Shown: piece after piece, positions 43,352 to 52,395 of the stretch | Layout of the letters: each line of letters starts with the position of its first letter | Position numbering within the stretch: position 1 is the first letter of the stretch | Assembly: GCF_004762095.1 (NCBI RefSeq) | Contig: NZ_SIJH01000010.1 | Span: 1-64,000, forward strand | DNA: 64,000 bases | Direction: 5' to 3' | Origin: Tabrizicola caldifontis | Lineage (GTDB): Bacteria > Pseudomonadota > Alphaproteobacteria > Rhodobacterales > Rhodobacteraceae | Translations under genes and position numbers: made by a program | The notes under the pieces: generated by a model | What the model saw: the letters and a program-made list of their open reading frames with translations, nothing else | Database searches by the model: none | What the model was told of the DNA's origin: nothing

Positions 43352-44434
43352 CTATTCCTTGATCGGGCGGGTGCCCGCGATGGTCAGGTCATAGCCTTCC
43401 AGCCCGATCAGCTTCGGCGCCTTGGAATTGGTAACCAGGGTGATCTTCCGCAGCCCCAGCGAGGAAAGGATCTGCGCTCCGATCCCGTACTGCCGCAGCG
43501 TCTGGGGCGAATGTTCCCCTTCTTCGACCATCTTCATCGTCGTGTCGCGCAACAGGACAACTGCGCCGCGCCCCTCGGCCGCGATGATGCGCATTGCCGC
43601 GGGCAGGTCGCTGCCCTCGCCCAGGCCCAGCACGTCCTCAAGCGGGTTCAGCGCGTGGACGCGCACCAGCACGGGGTCGGGTGTGCTCAGATCGCCCTTG
43701 CTGAGCACCACATGGTCGGCGCCCTGCAATTCGTCGGTGAAGATGCGCATCAGCCAGTCGCCGCCGTGGATCGAACTGACCGACCGGACCGAACGTTCCT
43801 TGACCAGATTGTCGTGCTTGCGGCGGTAGGCGATCAAGTCGCTGATCGTGCCGATCTTCAGTCCGTGCTTCTGGCCGAACTGGATCAGGTCCGGCAGGCG
43901 CGCCATCGTGCCGTCGTCGTTCATCACCTCGCAGATCACGCCAGAGGGGTTCAGCCCCGCGAGCCGTGCCACGTCCACTGCGGCCTCGGTATGGCCCGCG
44001 CGCACCAGAACCCCGCCATCCCGTGCACGCAACGGGAAGATGTGGCCGGGGCTGGCGATGTCGGCCGGCCCCTTGGTCGGGTCGATTGCCACGCTGACCG
44101 TGCGCGCCCGGTCGGCGGCCGAGATGCCGGTGGCAATACCTTCCACCGCCTCGATCGATATGGTGAAGGCCGAGGAATGCCGGCTGGAATTCTTGCGGTC
44201 CATCAGCTCTAGGCCCAGCTGATCGACACGTTCGGAGGTCAGAGCCAGGCAGATCAGCCCGCGGCCATGTGTGGCCATGAAATTTATCGCCGACGGCGTG
44301 CACATCTGCGCCGGGATCACCAGGTCGCCCTCGTTTTCGCGGTCCTCGTGATCGACCAGGATGAACATGCGCCCGTTGCGGGCGTCCTCGATGATGTCCT
44401 CGATCGAGGAGATGGCGTCGGAGTATCTGGACAT
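43352..44434 (-). CDS. ribB: 3,4-dihydroxy-2-butanone-4-phosphate synthase with degenerate GTP cyclohydrolase II domain
   Basis: A 360-residue protein. Residues 1-205 form the RibB domain: [14 protein letters not shown] (near 25), [37 protein letters not shown]. Residues 210-360 resemble GTP cyclohydrolase II but lack the zinc cysteines: where CxxxxxxxDxxxSxxCDC is expected, the sequence reads [18 protein letters not shown]. The second domain is therefore probably inactive, as in other alphaproteobacterial RibB proteins. The start MSRYSDAI at 44434 was chosen over 44485. Supplies the butanone phosphate for RibH. Confidence 0.92.
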   Translation of the reverse strand: MSRYSDAISSIEDIIEDARNGRMFILVDHEDRENEGDLVIPAQMCTPSAINFMATHGRGLICLALTSERVDQLGLELMDRKNSSRHSSAFTISIEAVEGIATGISAADRARTVSVAIDPTKGPADIASPGHIFPLRARDGGVLVRAGHTEAAVDVARLAGLNPSGVICEVMNDDGTMARLPDLIQFGQKHGLKIGTISDLIAYRRKHDNLVKERSVRSVSSIHGGDWLMRIFTDELQGADHVVLSKGDLSTPDPVLVRVHALNPLEDVLGLGEGSDLPAAMRIIAAEGRGAVVLLRDTTMKMVEEGEHSPQTLRQYGIGAQILSSLGLRKITLVTNSKAPKLIGLEGYDLTIAGTRPIKE

Positions 44435-44504
44435 GGGCGGTGCCTCACAAGCTGGTTCTGCCCATCTATCGTGGCCCGGGCGCAAAGGCCAGAGGGTGCC
44501 CGGC

Positions 44505-45263
44505 TCAGATCCGTGCAGCCAGGACGGTCAGGCAGGCGGCTTCGGCCAGTTGCTGCGCGGCGCCAAGGATGTCGCCGGTCTGGCCGCCAATACGCGCCCT
44601 GGCGGAAAGCGCGAGCCAGAGACAGACCGCAGCAGCAGCGGCCAACATCGGCAGAGCGGAAAGCCCGGCAAGGATGAAGGCAATGCCCCCGCCCACGGCC
44701 AACCCTATCAGCGCCCCGCCCCAGGAGGGGCGACCCGTCGCATGGCTGAGGCCCTGGCCGCGCGCATTGGGCAAACCCGCCATGATCGCCGCCATCGGCA
44801 CTCGGCTCAGCGCGCCAACAGCTACCAGCGCGGACCAATGCTGCCCGTGCAGAAAAATCGCCGTCAGGGCCGACCAGCGGGCGAGGGTCACCAGCACAAC
44901 CGCCAGCACACCGTAGCTGCCGACGCGGCTGTCCTTCATGATTTCCAGCCGCCGTTCGCGTGTCCAGCCGCCGAAAAGACCGTCGGCCGTGTCGGACAGG
45001 CCGTCCTCGTGCAATCCCCCGGTCAGCATAGCAGCGAAGGCAAGGACCATCGCCGCCGTTACCCCCGGCGTTACCCCCAGCCACATTGCCGCGTCCGCCA
45101 GTGCGGCCGCCAGCGCCCCCAGAACTGCACCGACAAGCGGCCAAGCCCAGGCGGACCGCGCCCCTGTGCCCCGGTGGTCTGGAAGCGGAAGGCGGGAGAG
45201 AAGGGCGAAGCCCGACAGAAGATCGGGCAGCAGACGTGCCGGAATGTCGCGAATGCTGGACAA
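44505..45263 (-). CDS. cobS: Adenosylcobinamide-GDP ribazoletransferase CobS
   Basis: A polytopic inner-membrane enzyme of the last step of B12 assembly. ALLSRLPLP near the N-terminus and GGLHEDGLSDTADGLFGGWTRERRLEIMKDSRVGSYG near residue 80 are diagnostic. The TTG at 45263 has a good GGAAGGG upstream; the frame is open to ATG 45317, which would leave only 18 bases to the divergent cobT. About 252 residues, the family size. Works with CobT, encoded next door. Confidence 0.88.
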   Translation of the reverse strand: MSSIRDIPARLLPDLLSGFALLSRLPLPDHRGTGARSAWAWPLVGAVLGALAAALADAAMWLGVTPGVTAAMVLAFAAMLTGGLHEDGLSDTADGLFGGWTRERRLEIMKDSRVGSYGVLAVVLVTLARWSALTAIFLHGQHWSALVAVGALSRVPMAAIMAGLPNARGQGLSHATGRPSWGGALIGLAVGGGIAFILAGLSALPMLAAAAAVCLWLALSARARIGGQTGDILGAAQQLAEAACLTVLAARI

Positions 45264-45335
45264 TTGGGCCCTTCCCGGCTGGCAATCACAGGGGCCATGG
45301 GGTAGCCCCATCCGCATCCTGGATCAACTGCCGAG

Positions 45336-46349
45336 ATGACGATGACCTTCCAGACCCTTGCCGAACTGCGTGCCCTTCTGTCCGATCTGCCGATGCCCGA
45401 TCCGGCGGCCATCGCAGCGGCCGAGGCGCGGAACGGACAGTTGACCAAGCCGCCGGGGGCGCTGGGTCGACTGGAGAAGCTTGCGGTGTGGATGGCAGGC
45501 TGGCAGGGGACCGAAAAACCCCGTGCTGACCGGCCGCAGATCGCGATATTTGCCGGAAATCATGGTGTTGCCGCCAAGGGTGTTTCCGCCTTTCCGGCCG
45601 AAGTCACCGTGCAGATGGTGGCCAACTTCACCCACGGTGGTGCAGCGATCAACCAGCTGGCCAAGGCTTTCGGGGCAAGGCTGGACGTCCATGCGCTTGA
45701 CCTGGACCACCCGACCGCCGATTTCACCGAAGGTCCGGCGATGACCGAGGCAGAGGTCGTCGCTGCCCTGCGCAAGGGGTTCGAGGCGGTCGATCCGCAG
45801 GCCGATCTTTTCGTTGCTGGCGAGATGGGCATCGGCAACACCACCTCTGCCGCCGCAATCGCCACCGCTCTTTACGGCGGTACTGGCTGGGCTGGTCGCG
45901 GCACCGGGGTCGATGATGCGGGCCTGCGCCGGAAGGAGGCTGCCATAGCAGCAGGGGTGGAGCGGAACCGCGCGCTTCTGGGCGATCCGCTTCAGGTGCT
46001 GCGTGCCCTGGGAGGGCGGGAAATCGCGGCGATGGCCGGGGCGATCCTTGGTGCGCGCATGGCGCGGGTGCCGGTGATCCTGGACGGATTCATCGCCTGC
46101 GCGGCCGCGGCGGTTCTGGACCGGGCCGCGCCTGGGGCGCTCGACCATTGCATCGCCGGCCATCAGAGTGCAGAGGGCGCCCATGCCCGCCTGCTGGAAA
46201 AGCTGGGAAAGGAGCCGTTGCTGGCGCTCGGTTTGCGGCTGGGCGAAGGTTCCGGCGCGGCGCTGGCGATCGGTGTGGTCAAGGGGGCGGTTGCCTGCCA
46301 TTCCGGCATGGCGACCTTTGCCGAGGCGGGCGTGGCTGGGGGGGGATGA
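45336..46349 (+). CDS. cobT: Nicotinate-nucleotide-dimethylbenzimidazole phosphoribosyltransferase CobT
   Basis: A 337-residue enzyme that activates the lower ligand of B12. Motifs: [19 protein letters not shown] (near 33), [16 protein letters not shown] (near 72), [14 protein letters not shown] (near 166), [11 protein letters not shown], and the catalytic glutamate in MATFAEAGV near the end. Start ATG 45336 (or 45342), divergent from cobS, with overlapping promoter space of under 75 bases. Confidence 0.95.
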   Translation: MTMTFQTLAELRALLSDLPMPDPAAIAAAEARNGQLTKPPGALGRLEKLAVWMAGWQGTEKPRADRPQIAIFAGNHGVAAKGVSAFPAEVTVQMVANFTHGGAAINQLAKAFGARLDVHALDLDHPTADFTEGPAMTEAEVVAALRKGFEAVDPQADLFVAGEMGIGNTTSAAAIATALYGGTGWAGRGTGVDDAGLRRKEAAIAAGVERNRALLGDPLQVLRALGGREIAAMAGAILGARMARVPVILDGFIACAAAAVLDRAAPGALDHCIAGHQSAEGAHARLLEKLGKEPLLALGLRLGEGSGAALAIGVVKGAVACHSGMATFAEAGVAGGG

Positions 46350-46427
46350 GGACGCGCACGTCGGTGACTTCGTCACTCCTCGCCCGGCGTCCGAAGGATG
46401 GCGCCGCGAGGCGGCGAGGCCGCCTGT

Positions 46428-49400
46428 TCAGGTCTTGGGCATCTTCAGCGAAAGAAGCTTGCCGCCTTTCTGGTAGCGCACCTCGGTTTCAGTGATCGCC
46501 ATGATCGTGCCACCATCAATCTTGTCGCCCACCTTCACCTTCTTGTAGCGCCCGTTCGACTGCCGGATCAGAGCTGTGCGGCGTGAGTCGGTGCCGTATG
46601 TCCCGATCAGGTTGAGTTTCGAAAGGTTGATTGCCTTGGTGTAGGTGGCCTGCTTTGCAACATTGGCCTTGGTTGGAATCTTCGGGGCAGCGACCGCGAT
46701 TTCGGGTTCGTCGACCTCCTCAAGTTCTTCGGGTTTCAGGGCGGGGGCGGGGGCTGCTGCCGCTGTAACGATGACCTCGGGTTCCGGCTGCAGTTGGGGC
46801 TCGCGGACGGCAGCTGCCACTGCGGCTTCGACTGCCCGGCTCAGGTCGCGGGGGCGGTCTTGCGGGCGCTTCGAGATCGCAACGATAGACGGGTTCTCTG
46901 CCTCCATCGCGGCAGCGGCGGCAAGCCGCGCTTCGGCTTGGGCTGCCAAAGAGGCGGCCTGAGCACCAAGATCGACCTCTGCCTCAGCTTCCTCTGGGCG
47001 GGCGGCAGAGGCAGCGGCCAGCACGGCATCAGGGCGGGGCAGGGGGCGCGTGCTTGCGAAGTCGCTTGCCGATTCGGTGACAAGCGCGGCGCCGTCGTCT
47101 GTCGCCGGCACAAGCCCCTCTGGCCGCGCGCGCGGGCGGAACCCGGCCAGTGACGGGTCGGAAGGCGCCGGTTCGACCGCCGGCTCTTCGACCGTTGCGA
47201 CCAGCGACGCATCGGCTGGCGAAGTCGTGTCCTGCCCTTCGGTCGCAGCCACGGGTTCCGCAGCTGCGGCGGCAGCCGCCAGGGCAGCGGCAGCCGCGGC
47301 CTCGCTGCGGGGCGGCGGCACGCGCGGCGGCTTTCCGGCGATCAGCATCACGCCGTCGGGGCTGAGAATGCCTTCGGGCGTCGGTTTCAGCAGGCCGTCC
47401 GGGCCGAACTGGTAGACGGTGCCGAAGGCGGGTGGCGGCATGGGGCGGTCGGGCGCCGCGTCTGCCGTGACCGCCGGTGCCGGAAGCGCCAGCGCATCCA
47501 GGGCCGGGGGCGGCGCGTCCATGGCGGAAAGGAAGATCTCGTCCTGGTCTTCGGCGGGGGCCTGCGCGGCCGTAAGGTCGGTCGCGACTGCCGTGGTCGG
47601 TGCGGGTTCCGGCGTGGTCGGTGCGGGTTCCGGGGCCGGCGCCGGTGCGGCCGCTGGGGCCACAGTGTCCGGTTCCGGCTCTGCGGCTGCCAGCGCTGCC
47701 TGTGCAGGTGAGGGGGCGACATCGGTTGCGACGGTGTCCTCAGGCAGATCGGCACCGGGGGCATCGGCCGGTTGCCCGTCCCCTGCAATGTTCACCGGCA
47801 GGGCTTCGGTCGCCGGTCCTGCGGTTGCAGCCGTGAGATTGGTCTGAGGATCGGTGCCGGTCAGGGAGGGGGCAAGCTCTGCCGGATCCTGGAGGTCGGC
47901 GAGCATCTCTTCATCAACGCCCGGCGTTGCATCAAGGCTGGCCAGGGCCGGATCACTTTCTGGCGCGTCGTTGCGCGCGAGGTAGAAGGACGACCACGCT
48001 GCTACAAGGGCGAGGAAGATCAGAAGCAGCGCCACCAGCACCATGAACACTACGCCCGACCGGCTCTTGGGCGGAGCGGCAGTGCCGAAGGTGCCGCCCG
48101 GTCGGGCAGGCGACTTGACCGTGGTCGGGCCAGACGTGGTGGCGATGGCTGCGGCATCGGGCATGCCGGCCTTCCCTTTCGGCCTCGCCCGCGTGCCCGG
48201 GATCGTGGGCGAGGTAACAGGTGCCGAAAGCCCCTTGATGCCAGCCGGCCTGGGGATCGGTTGGCCTAGCCTTGCGCCCGGCGCTGGCGGGCGAGCGGTT
48301 CCGGTTTCGTTGCGCGTGGCGGCGCCCACCGGTGCGGCTGCGCCGCTGCCACCCGCGCGGCGACTGGCGAAAGCCACCATCGCCACCGTGGACGATGCAG
48401 GGGGGATGTCGTCTTCCACGGGTTCTGCCCGGCCCGGTGCCGGCTTCAGGCCGGCCGGCATGGGTGGGATATCGTCGGCTTCCGGGAAGGCGGAGGTATC
48501 CGTCACATGGGCAAAGGGTGCCTCTTCCATCTCGGGCTGCGAGACGGGCGCGTCCGTTGCCGGGGGGATGGTGTCAGGCGTCGCAGTGCCGGTGGGCGGT
48601 TCTTCTCGCTCCAGTTCCCGCAGCAGAGACTCGGGCAGGGCGTCGTCATCGGCGGCTTCGGCGCCCTTGTCCACAGCATCCGGTGCCGGGCCGGCCTTTT
48701 CGGAAACTGCGGCTTCGGTCGCAGGCGGGCTCGCCGGGTGCGGTGTCGGAACCTCTGGCAAGTCGGCGTTCAGCGCCTCTTCCAGGCCCGGAAGCGGTTC
48801 TTCGTCAGGGTCCGCAGCGGTGGCGGCAACGGCGGGCGTGGCGGGTGGCTCTGCCAGCGTTTCCGGCGGCGTCTGTGACGCCGGTTCGGGCTCTTCCTCC
48901 GGGGGGGAGGCATCTGCCACGGGTTCCTTTACAGGCACCTCGCGTGAGGCAGAGAGCAGGTCGCGTTGCAGAATCGTTACCGGCTCTCGATCCCGATCGA
49001 CGCTTTCGCCGGGGGGAAGAACGGTGTCGGCGGCGACGGTCTGGCCGAACCAGGGCTCGCCGACAAACTTGCCCTCTTCGGGGATCGCGACGAAGGAAAC
49101 CGGATTCAGCCGATGCTGGACGGCGAAGGCCTCGGCCTCTTCAAGCGTTTCGCGTGCGACGACGGCGACCTTGACGGTTGCCCCCTTGCCCGACCAGTCG
49201 AAGACCAGATCCTCGACCGCATAGGGGGTGCGCCCTTCCAGCGCCGCGGCGATCTGGCGGCGCTTGTCGTTGCGGCTGGGGCCAGGGGCCTCGATCTCGG
49301 TGTAAAGGATCTGGCTGTTCGGGAGGATGATCTTTGTCGCAAAGCCGATCGGCGACAGGCCAAGCGCGGTGCGGCGCAGATAATCCAGCGCGTCAGCCAT

Positions 49401-49508
49401 GTCGGGGGCGTCGAAGGCGACTTCGCCGATGGAAAGCCAGCCCTTCGGCGTCCGATGCAGCAGCGCTATGGCGTCGCGGGTCAGGTCAAGTGCGAATGTC
49501 GGTTTCAT
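46428..49508 (-). CDS. Very long low-complexity membrane protein with GspC/PilP-like C-terminus
   Basis: A 1026-residue protein of unknown role. The start MKPTFALDLTRD at 49508 is chosen because the ORF is open but noncoding-like upstream. The N-terminal 190 residues have a GspL/PilM-like feel (FALDLTRDAIALLHR, LVFDWSGKGATVKVAVVARETLEEAEAF); this is a weak match. About 200-485 is Pro/Glu/Ala-rich, then a single transmembrane helix at about 486-508 (VVFMVLVALLLIFLALVAAW), then roughly 430 more residues of low complexity. The last 85 residues (NLSKLNLIGTYG, then KVKVGDKIDGGTIMAITETEVRYQKGGK) look like the HR domain of GspC/PilP. Low-complexity proteins of this type are often misnamed IF-2. Secretion or pilus alignment role is inference. 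Confidence 0.6.
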   Translation of the reverse strand: MKPTFALDLTRDAIALLHRTPKGWLSIGEVAFDAPDMADALDYLRRTALGLSPIGFATKIILPNSQILYTEIEAPGPSRNDKRRQIAAALEGRTPYAVEDLVFDWSGKGATVKVAVVARETLEEAEAFAVQHRLNPVSFVAIPEEGKFVGEPWFGQTVAADTVLPPGESVDRDREPVTILQRDLLSASREVPVKEPVADASPPEEEPEPASQTPPETLAEPPATPAVAATAADPDEEPLPGLEEALNADLPEVPTPHPASPPATEAAVSEKAGPAPDAVDKGAEAADDDALPESLLRELEREEPPTGTATPDTIPPATDAPVSQPEMEEAPFAHVTDTSAFPEADDIPPMPAGLKPAPGRAEPVEDDIPPASSTVAMVAFASRRAGGSGAAAPVGAATRNETGTARPPAPGARLGQPIPRPAGIKGLSAPVTSPTIPGTRARPKGKAGMPDAAAIATTSGPTTVKSPARPGGTFGTAAPPKSRSGVVFMVLVALLLIFLALVAAWSSFYLARNDAPESDPALASLDATPGVDEEMLADLQDPAELAPSLTGTDPQTNLTAATAGPATEALPVNIAGDGQPADAPGADLPEDTVATDVAPSPAQAALAAAEPEPDTVAPAAAPAPAPEPAPTTPEPAPTTAVATDLTAAQAPAEDQDEIFLSAMDAPPPALDALALPAPAVTADAAPDRPMPPPAFGTVYQFGPDGLLKPTPEGILSPDGVMLIAGKPPRVPPPRSEAAAAAALAAAAAAAEPVAATEGQDTTSPADASLVATVEEPAVEPAPSDPSLAGFRPRARPEGLVPATDDGAALVTESASDFASTRPLPRPDAVLAAASAARPEEAEAEVDLGAQAASLAAQAEARLAAAAAMEAENPSIVAISKRPQDRPRDLSRAVEAAVAAAVREPQLQPEPEVIVTAAAAPAPALKPEELEEVDEPEIAVAAPKIPTKANVAKQATYTKAINLSKLNLIGTYGTDSRRTALIRQSNGRYKKVKVGDKIDGGTIMAITETEVRYQKGGKLLSLKMPKT

Positions 49509-49670
49509 GGGGCCGGGTCTAACACGGAAAATCTGCGTGCGGGAACGTGTTCCGCCGCGTTGCCGCACAACTACAGCAGCTTTTTGCCGAAAGAAAGGAA
49601 AACGGCCAAGGATCCGCTTGCGGCCTGCGTCACAACTCCGAAATCTAGCGCCAGTCAAAGGAGTAGACCG

Positions 49671-50366
49671 ATGCGCCTTGTTCAAGCCATGATCCTGTCC
49701 GCCGCCCTGGCCCTGCCCCTGTCTGGCCCGGGGGCTGCCGAGGAGGCAAAGGCCCCCAGGATCGTCGTGACGGCAACCGGGACGGTCGAGGTGGCCCCGG
49801 ACATGGCCACGCTGACCATCGGCGTCACCACCCAGGGCGACACGGCCGCCGCCGCGCTTGCCGCCAACAGCGCCTCGGTCGAGGCAGTCATGGCCCGTCT
49901 GGCCGCCACCGGTGTCGAGGCGCGCGACATGCAGACGTCGAACCTGTCACTTTATCCCAACTGGTCGGGTACTGAAGGCATGGCGCCCACCATCGCGAAT
50001 TATGTCGCCTCGAACCAGGTGACGATCCGAATCCGCAAGCTTGATGCGCTTGGGGCGATCCTGGACGCCGCGGTTGCCGACGGCGCCAACACGTTGAACG
50101 GTCTGGCCTTCGGGCTGGCCGATCCCGACCCGCTGCTGGACGAAGCCCGCAAGAAGGCCGTGGCCGCGGCGCGCGCGCGGGCCGAGCTTCTGGCTGCCGC
50201 AGCCGGGGTGACGCTGGGCCCCATCGTCCAGATCAGCGAGGGCGGCAGCTGGAGCGAGCCCGCGCCCATGTATCGCGCAGAGGTGGCGGCCGCACCGGTG
50301 CCGGTCGCCGGGGGAGAGGTTGGTCTATCCGCGACGGTGACCATCCAGTACGAAATCTCCCGGTAA
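49671..50366 (+). CDS. SIMPL-domain (DUF541) periplasmic protein
   Basis: A 231-residue exported protein. Signal peptide residues 1-23, then the SIMPL domain (RIVVTATGTVEVAPDMATLTIGVTTQG near 30, DMQTSNLSLYPNW near 86, LDEARKKAVAAARARAELLA near 160). SIMPL proteins are found in the periplasm and protect against oxidative stress; the mechanism is unclear. Start ATG 49671 follows AAAGGAGTAGACC. Divergent from the long protein; 162 bases between them hold both promoters. Confidence 0.9.
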   Translation: MRLVQAMILSAALALPLSGPGAAEEAKAPRIVVTATGTVEVAPDMATLTIGVTTQGDTAAAALAANSASVEAVMARLAATGVEARDMQTSNLSLYPNWSGTEGMAPTIANYVASNQVTIRIRKLDALGAILDAAVADGANTLNGLAFGLADPDPLLDEARKKAVAAARARAELLAAAAGVTLGPIVQISEGGSWSEPAPMYRAEVAAAPVPVAGGEVGLSATVTIQYEISR

Positions 50367-50474
50367 TCGCCGGCCCAAGCGGCGAAATTCGCAACAGTTC
50401 CGCCGTTTGGGCCTTATTTTGCCCAAGTCTGCAAGCAGTGATCCTGCAGGCAACGACAGTGGCAAGGCAGGGGA

Positions 50475-51620
50475 ATGGTGCGCGCGGCGTTCAGAATGCT
50501 GGTTTTCGGCGCCATCCTTCTGGCGGCCCTGGCCTTTGTCGTCCTGCACCCGCGCATGTTCGAGGCCATCCTGGCTGACTCGGCGATCACCTTTCTGGAA
50601 GGGCTGACCGGGCCGGGCGCGGCCGGCGCGCCGCGCAACGCCGGTCAGTCGCCGGCCGATTACCTAGAGGACGGCGCAGAGGGACTGCTGGCGCAGGGGC
50701 CGATCGCCGCAGGGCCGGGCAACAGCCCCGTCTTCATCCGCGATGCCGTGACCGGCTACTCCGTGCGCCTGGCAACGGGTGTCCCGGCAGAAATCACAAC
50801 GATCCGCCCCATTCTGGGGTGTCGCCTGACCCCCCCTCAACCCGGCAGCATCGTCGGCCATGTGGTCGCCGGCAGCAGCGGCGTTGCCACGGCTCTGGCA
50901 ACCTACAACGATACGCATCTTGCAGCCGAAGTGCAGGTCTTCGTGGACCATTACCGCAGGACCGGCATGTCAGATCCCGCGCAGGCCTCCGCCCCGGCCT
51001 ACGAGGCTTATGATGTGGCCGTTACCGAGACGCGAGCCCCGGTATATCTGGTGCTGGAAAGCGGGACCGGCAACCGGTTGTGGAACATCCACCTCGCCGA
51101 AGGCGCGCGGATCGAACGGGTTGTGCTGCTGGGTGCGGATCAGGCCGGGGTTGCCAATCTTGATCCGGTCGTGCCGGTCGAGGTTCTGCTGAACGGCGGC
51201 CTGCGCGCGTGCGACATCGAGCCGGCCTATGTGCTGAATCCGGGGCACCGCCTCTATCAGGATCTCGCCAGCGGCTCGTCCACGGCGGCCGAGGCAGACC
51301 AGCGGGTTGCCGCGCAACTGGATGCGGCCATGCGGTACGACACATGGTTTCATGACAGTTTCGGCGTGAAGGCGGGCGAAAGCCGGATCGGTTATGCGGC
51401 AGGCACGATCTCGATCATCGGTCCGGTGCCGGGTGCGGGCGAACCCAAGGCGGTTTCCGCCCCGATCCTTGGCGCCAAGGTGCGAATGACCCGCGACATC
51501 TATCTGGAAATCGCAGGCCAGGTGCCGGAGGGCGAGGATTTTGCCTCGCGCGTCCGCGCCATCGCCACCGCCTTTGCCTTCGGTGATCTGACCAATCTTC
51601 GACAGGGGGCACGGTTCTGA
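50475..51620 (+). CDS. Membrane-anchored protein of unknown function
   Basis: A 381-residue protein I do not recognise. It has an N-terminal helix (MLVFGAILLAALAFVVLHP, residues 8-26) and a mostly periplasmic remainder with no cysteine-rich or enzyme motif; cysteines are few. The block DIEPAYVLNPGHRLYQDLASGSSTAAE near 245-275 is the most distinctive. It is translationally coupled to the following gene (TGATG), suggesting a two-subunit envelope complex. No function is assigned. Confidence 0.75.
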   Translation: MVRAAFRMLVFGAILLAALAFVVLHPRMFEAILADSAITFLEGLTGPGAAGAPRNAGQSPADYLEDGAEGLLAQGPIAAGPGNSPVFIRDAVTGYSVRLATGVPAEITTIRPILGCRLTPPQPGSIVGHVVAGSSGVATALATYNDTHLAAEVQVFVDHYRRTGMSDPAQASAPAYEAYDVAVTETRAPVYLVLESGTGNRLWNIHLAEGARIERVVLLGADQAGVANLDPVVPVEVLLNGGLRACDIEPAYVLNPGHRLYQDLASGSSTAAEADQRVAAQLDAAMRYDTWFHDSFGVKAGESRIGYAAGTISIIGPVPGAGEPKAVSAPILGAKVRMTRDIYLEIAGQVPEGEDFASRVRAIATAFAFGDLTNLRQGARF

Positions 51621-52378
51621 TGCTGCGCCTGCTGATCTCGACCGGGCTGCTGCTCATGGCCGCAGGATTTGGCGCTGCCGGCTGGCAGTTCTGGCAAGGG
51701 ATCGACCCCGGCAATCCCGGCATGGCCACAGAACGCGCCAATAGCGCCGATACAGGGCAGCCCTGGCTGATCTCTGCCACGGGCACCCCGGTTTCCCGGC
51801 TGGAAGCCGAAGCATACCTGGCGCAAGAGCGTCTGGTGCCGGCGCGACGCGCGACTCTGACCCTGAAGGCCAACCTGGCCGCCCTGCTTTCCCAAGGCGA
51901 GAAGCTTCCGGAGGAGCCCTATCTTCAGGTTCTGGCCGACATCCGTGCCCCGGTGCTTGCCCGGCCCCTTTGTGCCGTACTGACCGAACGTATCGCCGCA
52001 GACTGCGCCGTCGATTCCGCCCGGGTGGTCGAGGGCAGCGTCGATGCTTTGCAGGGAACGGCGGCATTTCGCATCGAACTTGTCTACCGTCTCAAGCCCC
52101 AGGATCAGGAGATGCCGGATCCTGCCAGCCATGTCCTGAATCAGCGCGCTGTCGAGCTGGAGATTGCCGACAACGCTGCGGGGGCGGCCGAAGCAGCCCT
52201 TGGCAACGCGATCGACGTTGCTACGATTGCCTGCAACAATGCCGGCAAGTTCTGTCGGCTGCTGCGGATCGACCTTGATCTTCTGGCGGCATCGGGGCGC
52301 GCACATATCGCCTGGCTGGCCCCGATGCCAGCGGGGATGTCGGTTGCCCCGCTGCTCGGCCCCCTGGTCGGACACTGA
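51620..52378 (+). CDS. Exported protein of unknown function
   Basis: A 252-residue protein with an N-terminal signal or anchor (LRLLISTGLLLMAAGFGAAGW) and no recognised domain. There are conserved-looking cysteines in RPLCAVLTERIAADCAVD and IACNNAGKFCRLL. It starts on the last base of the preceding gene's stop codon, so the two are likely partners. Function unknown. Confidence 0.75.
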   Translation: MLRLLISTGLLLMAAGFGAAGWQFWQGIDPGNPGMATERANSADTGQPWLISATGTPVSRLEAEAYLAQERLVPARRATLTLKANLAALLSQGEKLPEEPYLQVLADIRAPVLARPLCAVLTERIAADCAVDSARVVEGSVDALQGTAAFRIELVYRLKPQDQEMPDPASHVLNQRAVELEIADNAAGAAEAALGNAIDVATIACNNAGKFCRLLRIDLDLLAASGRAHIAWLAPMPAGMSVAPLLGPLVGH

Positions 52379-52395
52379 GCGGCGGGAAGGGGGCC

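Noticed and set aside
45264-45335. Cobalamin riboswitch between cobS and cobT
   Set aside because: The gap is far too short and shows no B12 box.
48043-49224. Plus-strand Ser/Gly/Ala-rich open frame opposite the long protein
   Set aside because: Its composition is the reverse complement of Pro/Ala/Glu-rich coding sequence; no start signal or family.
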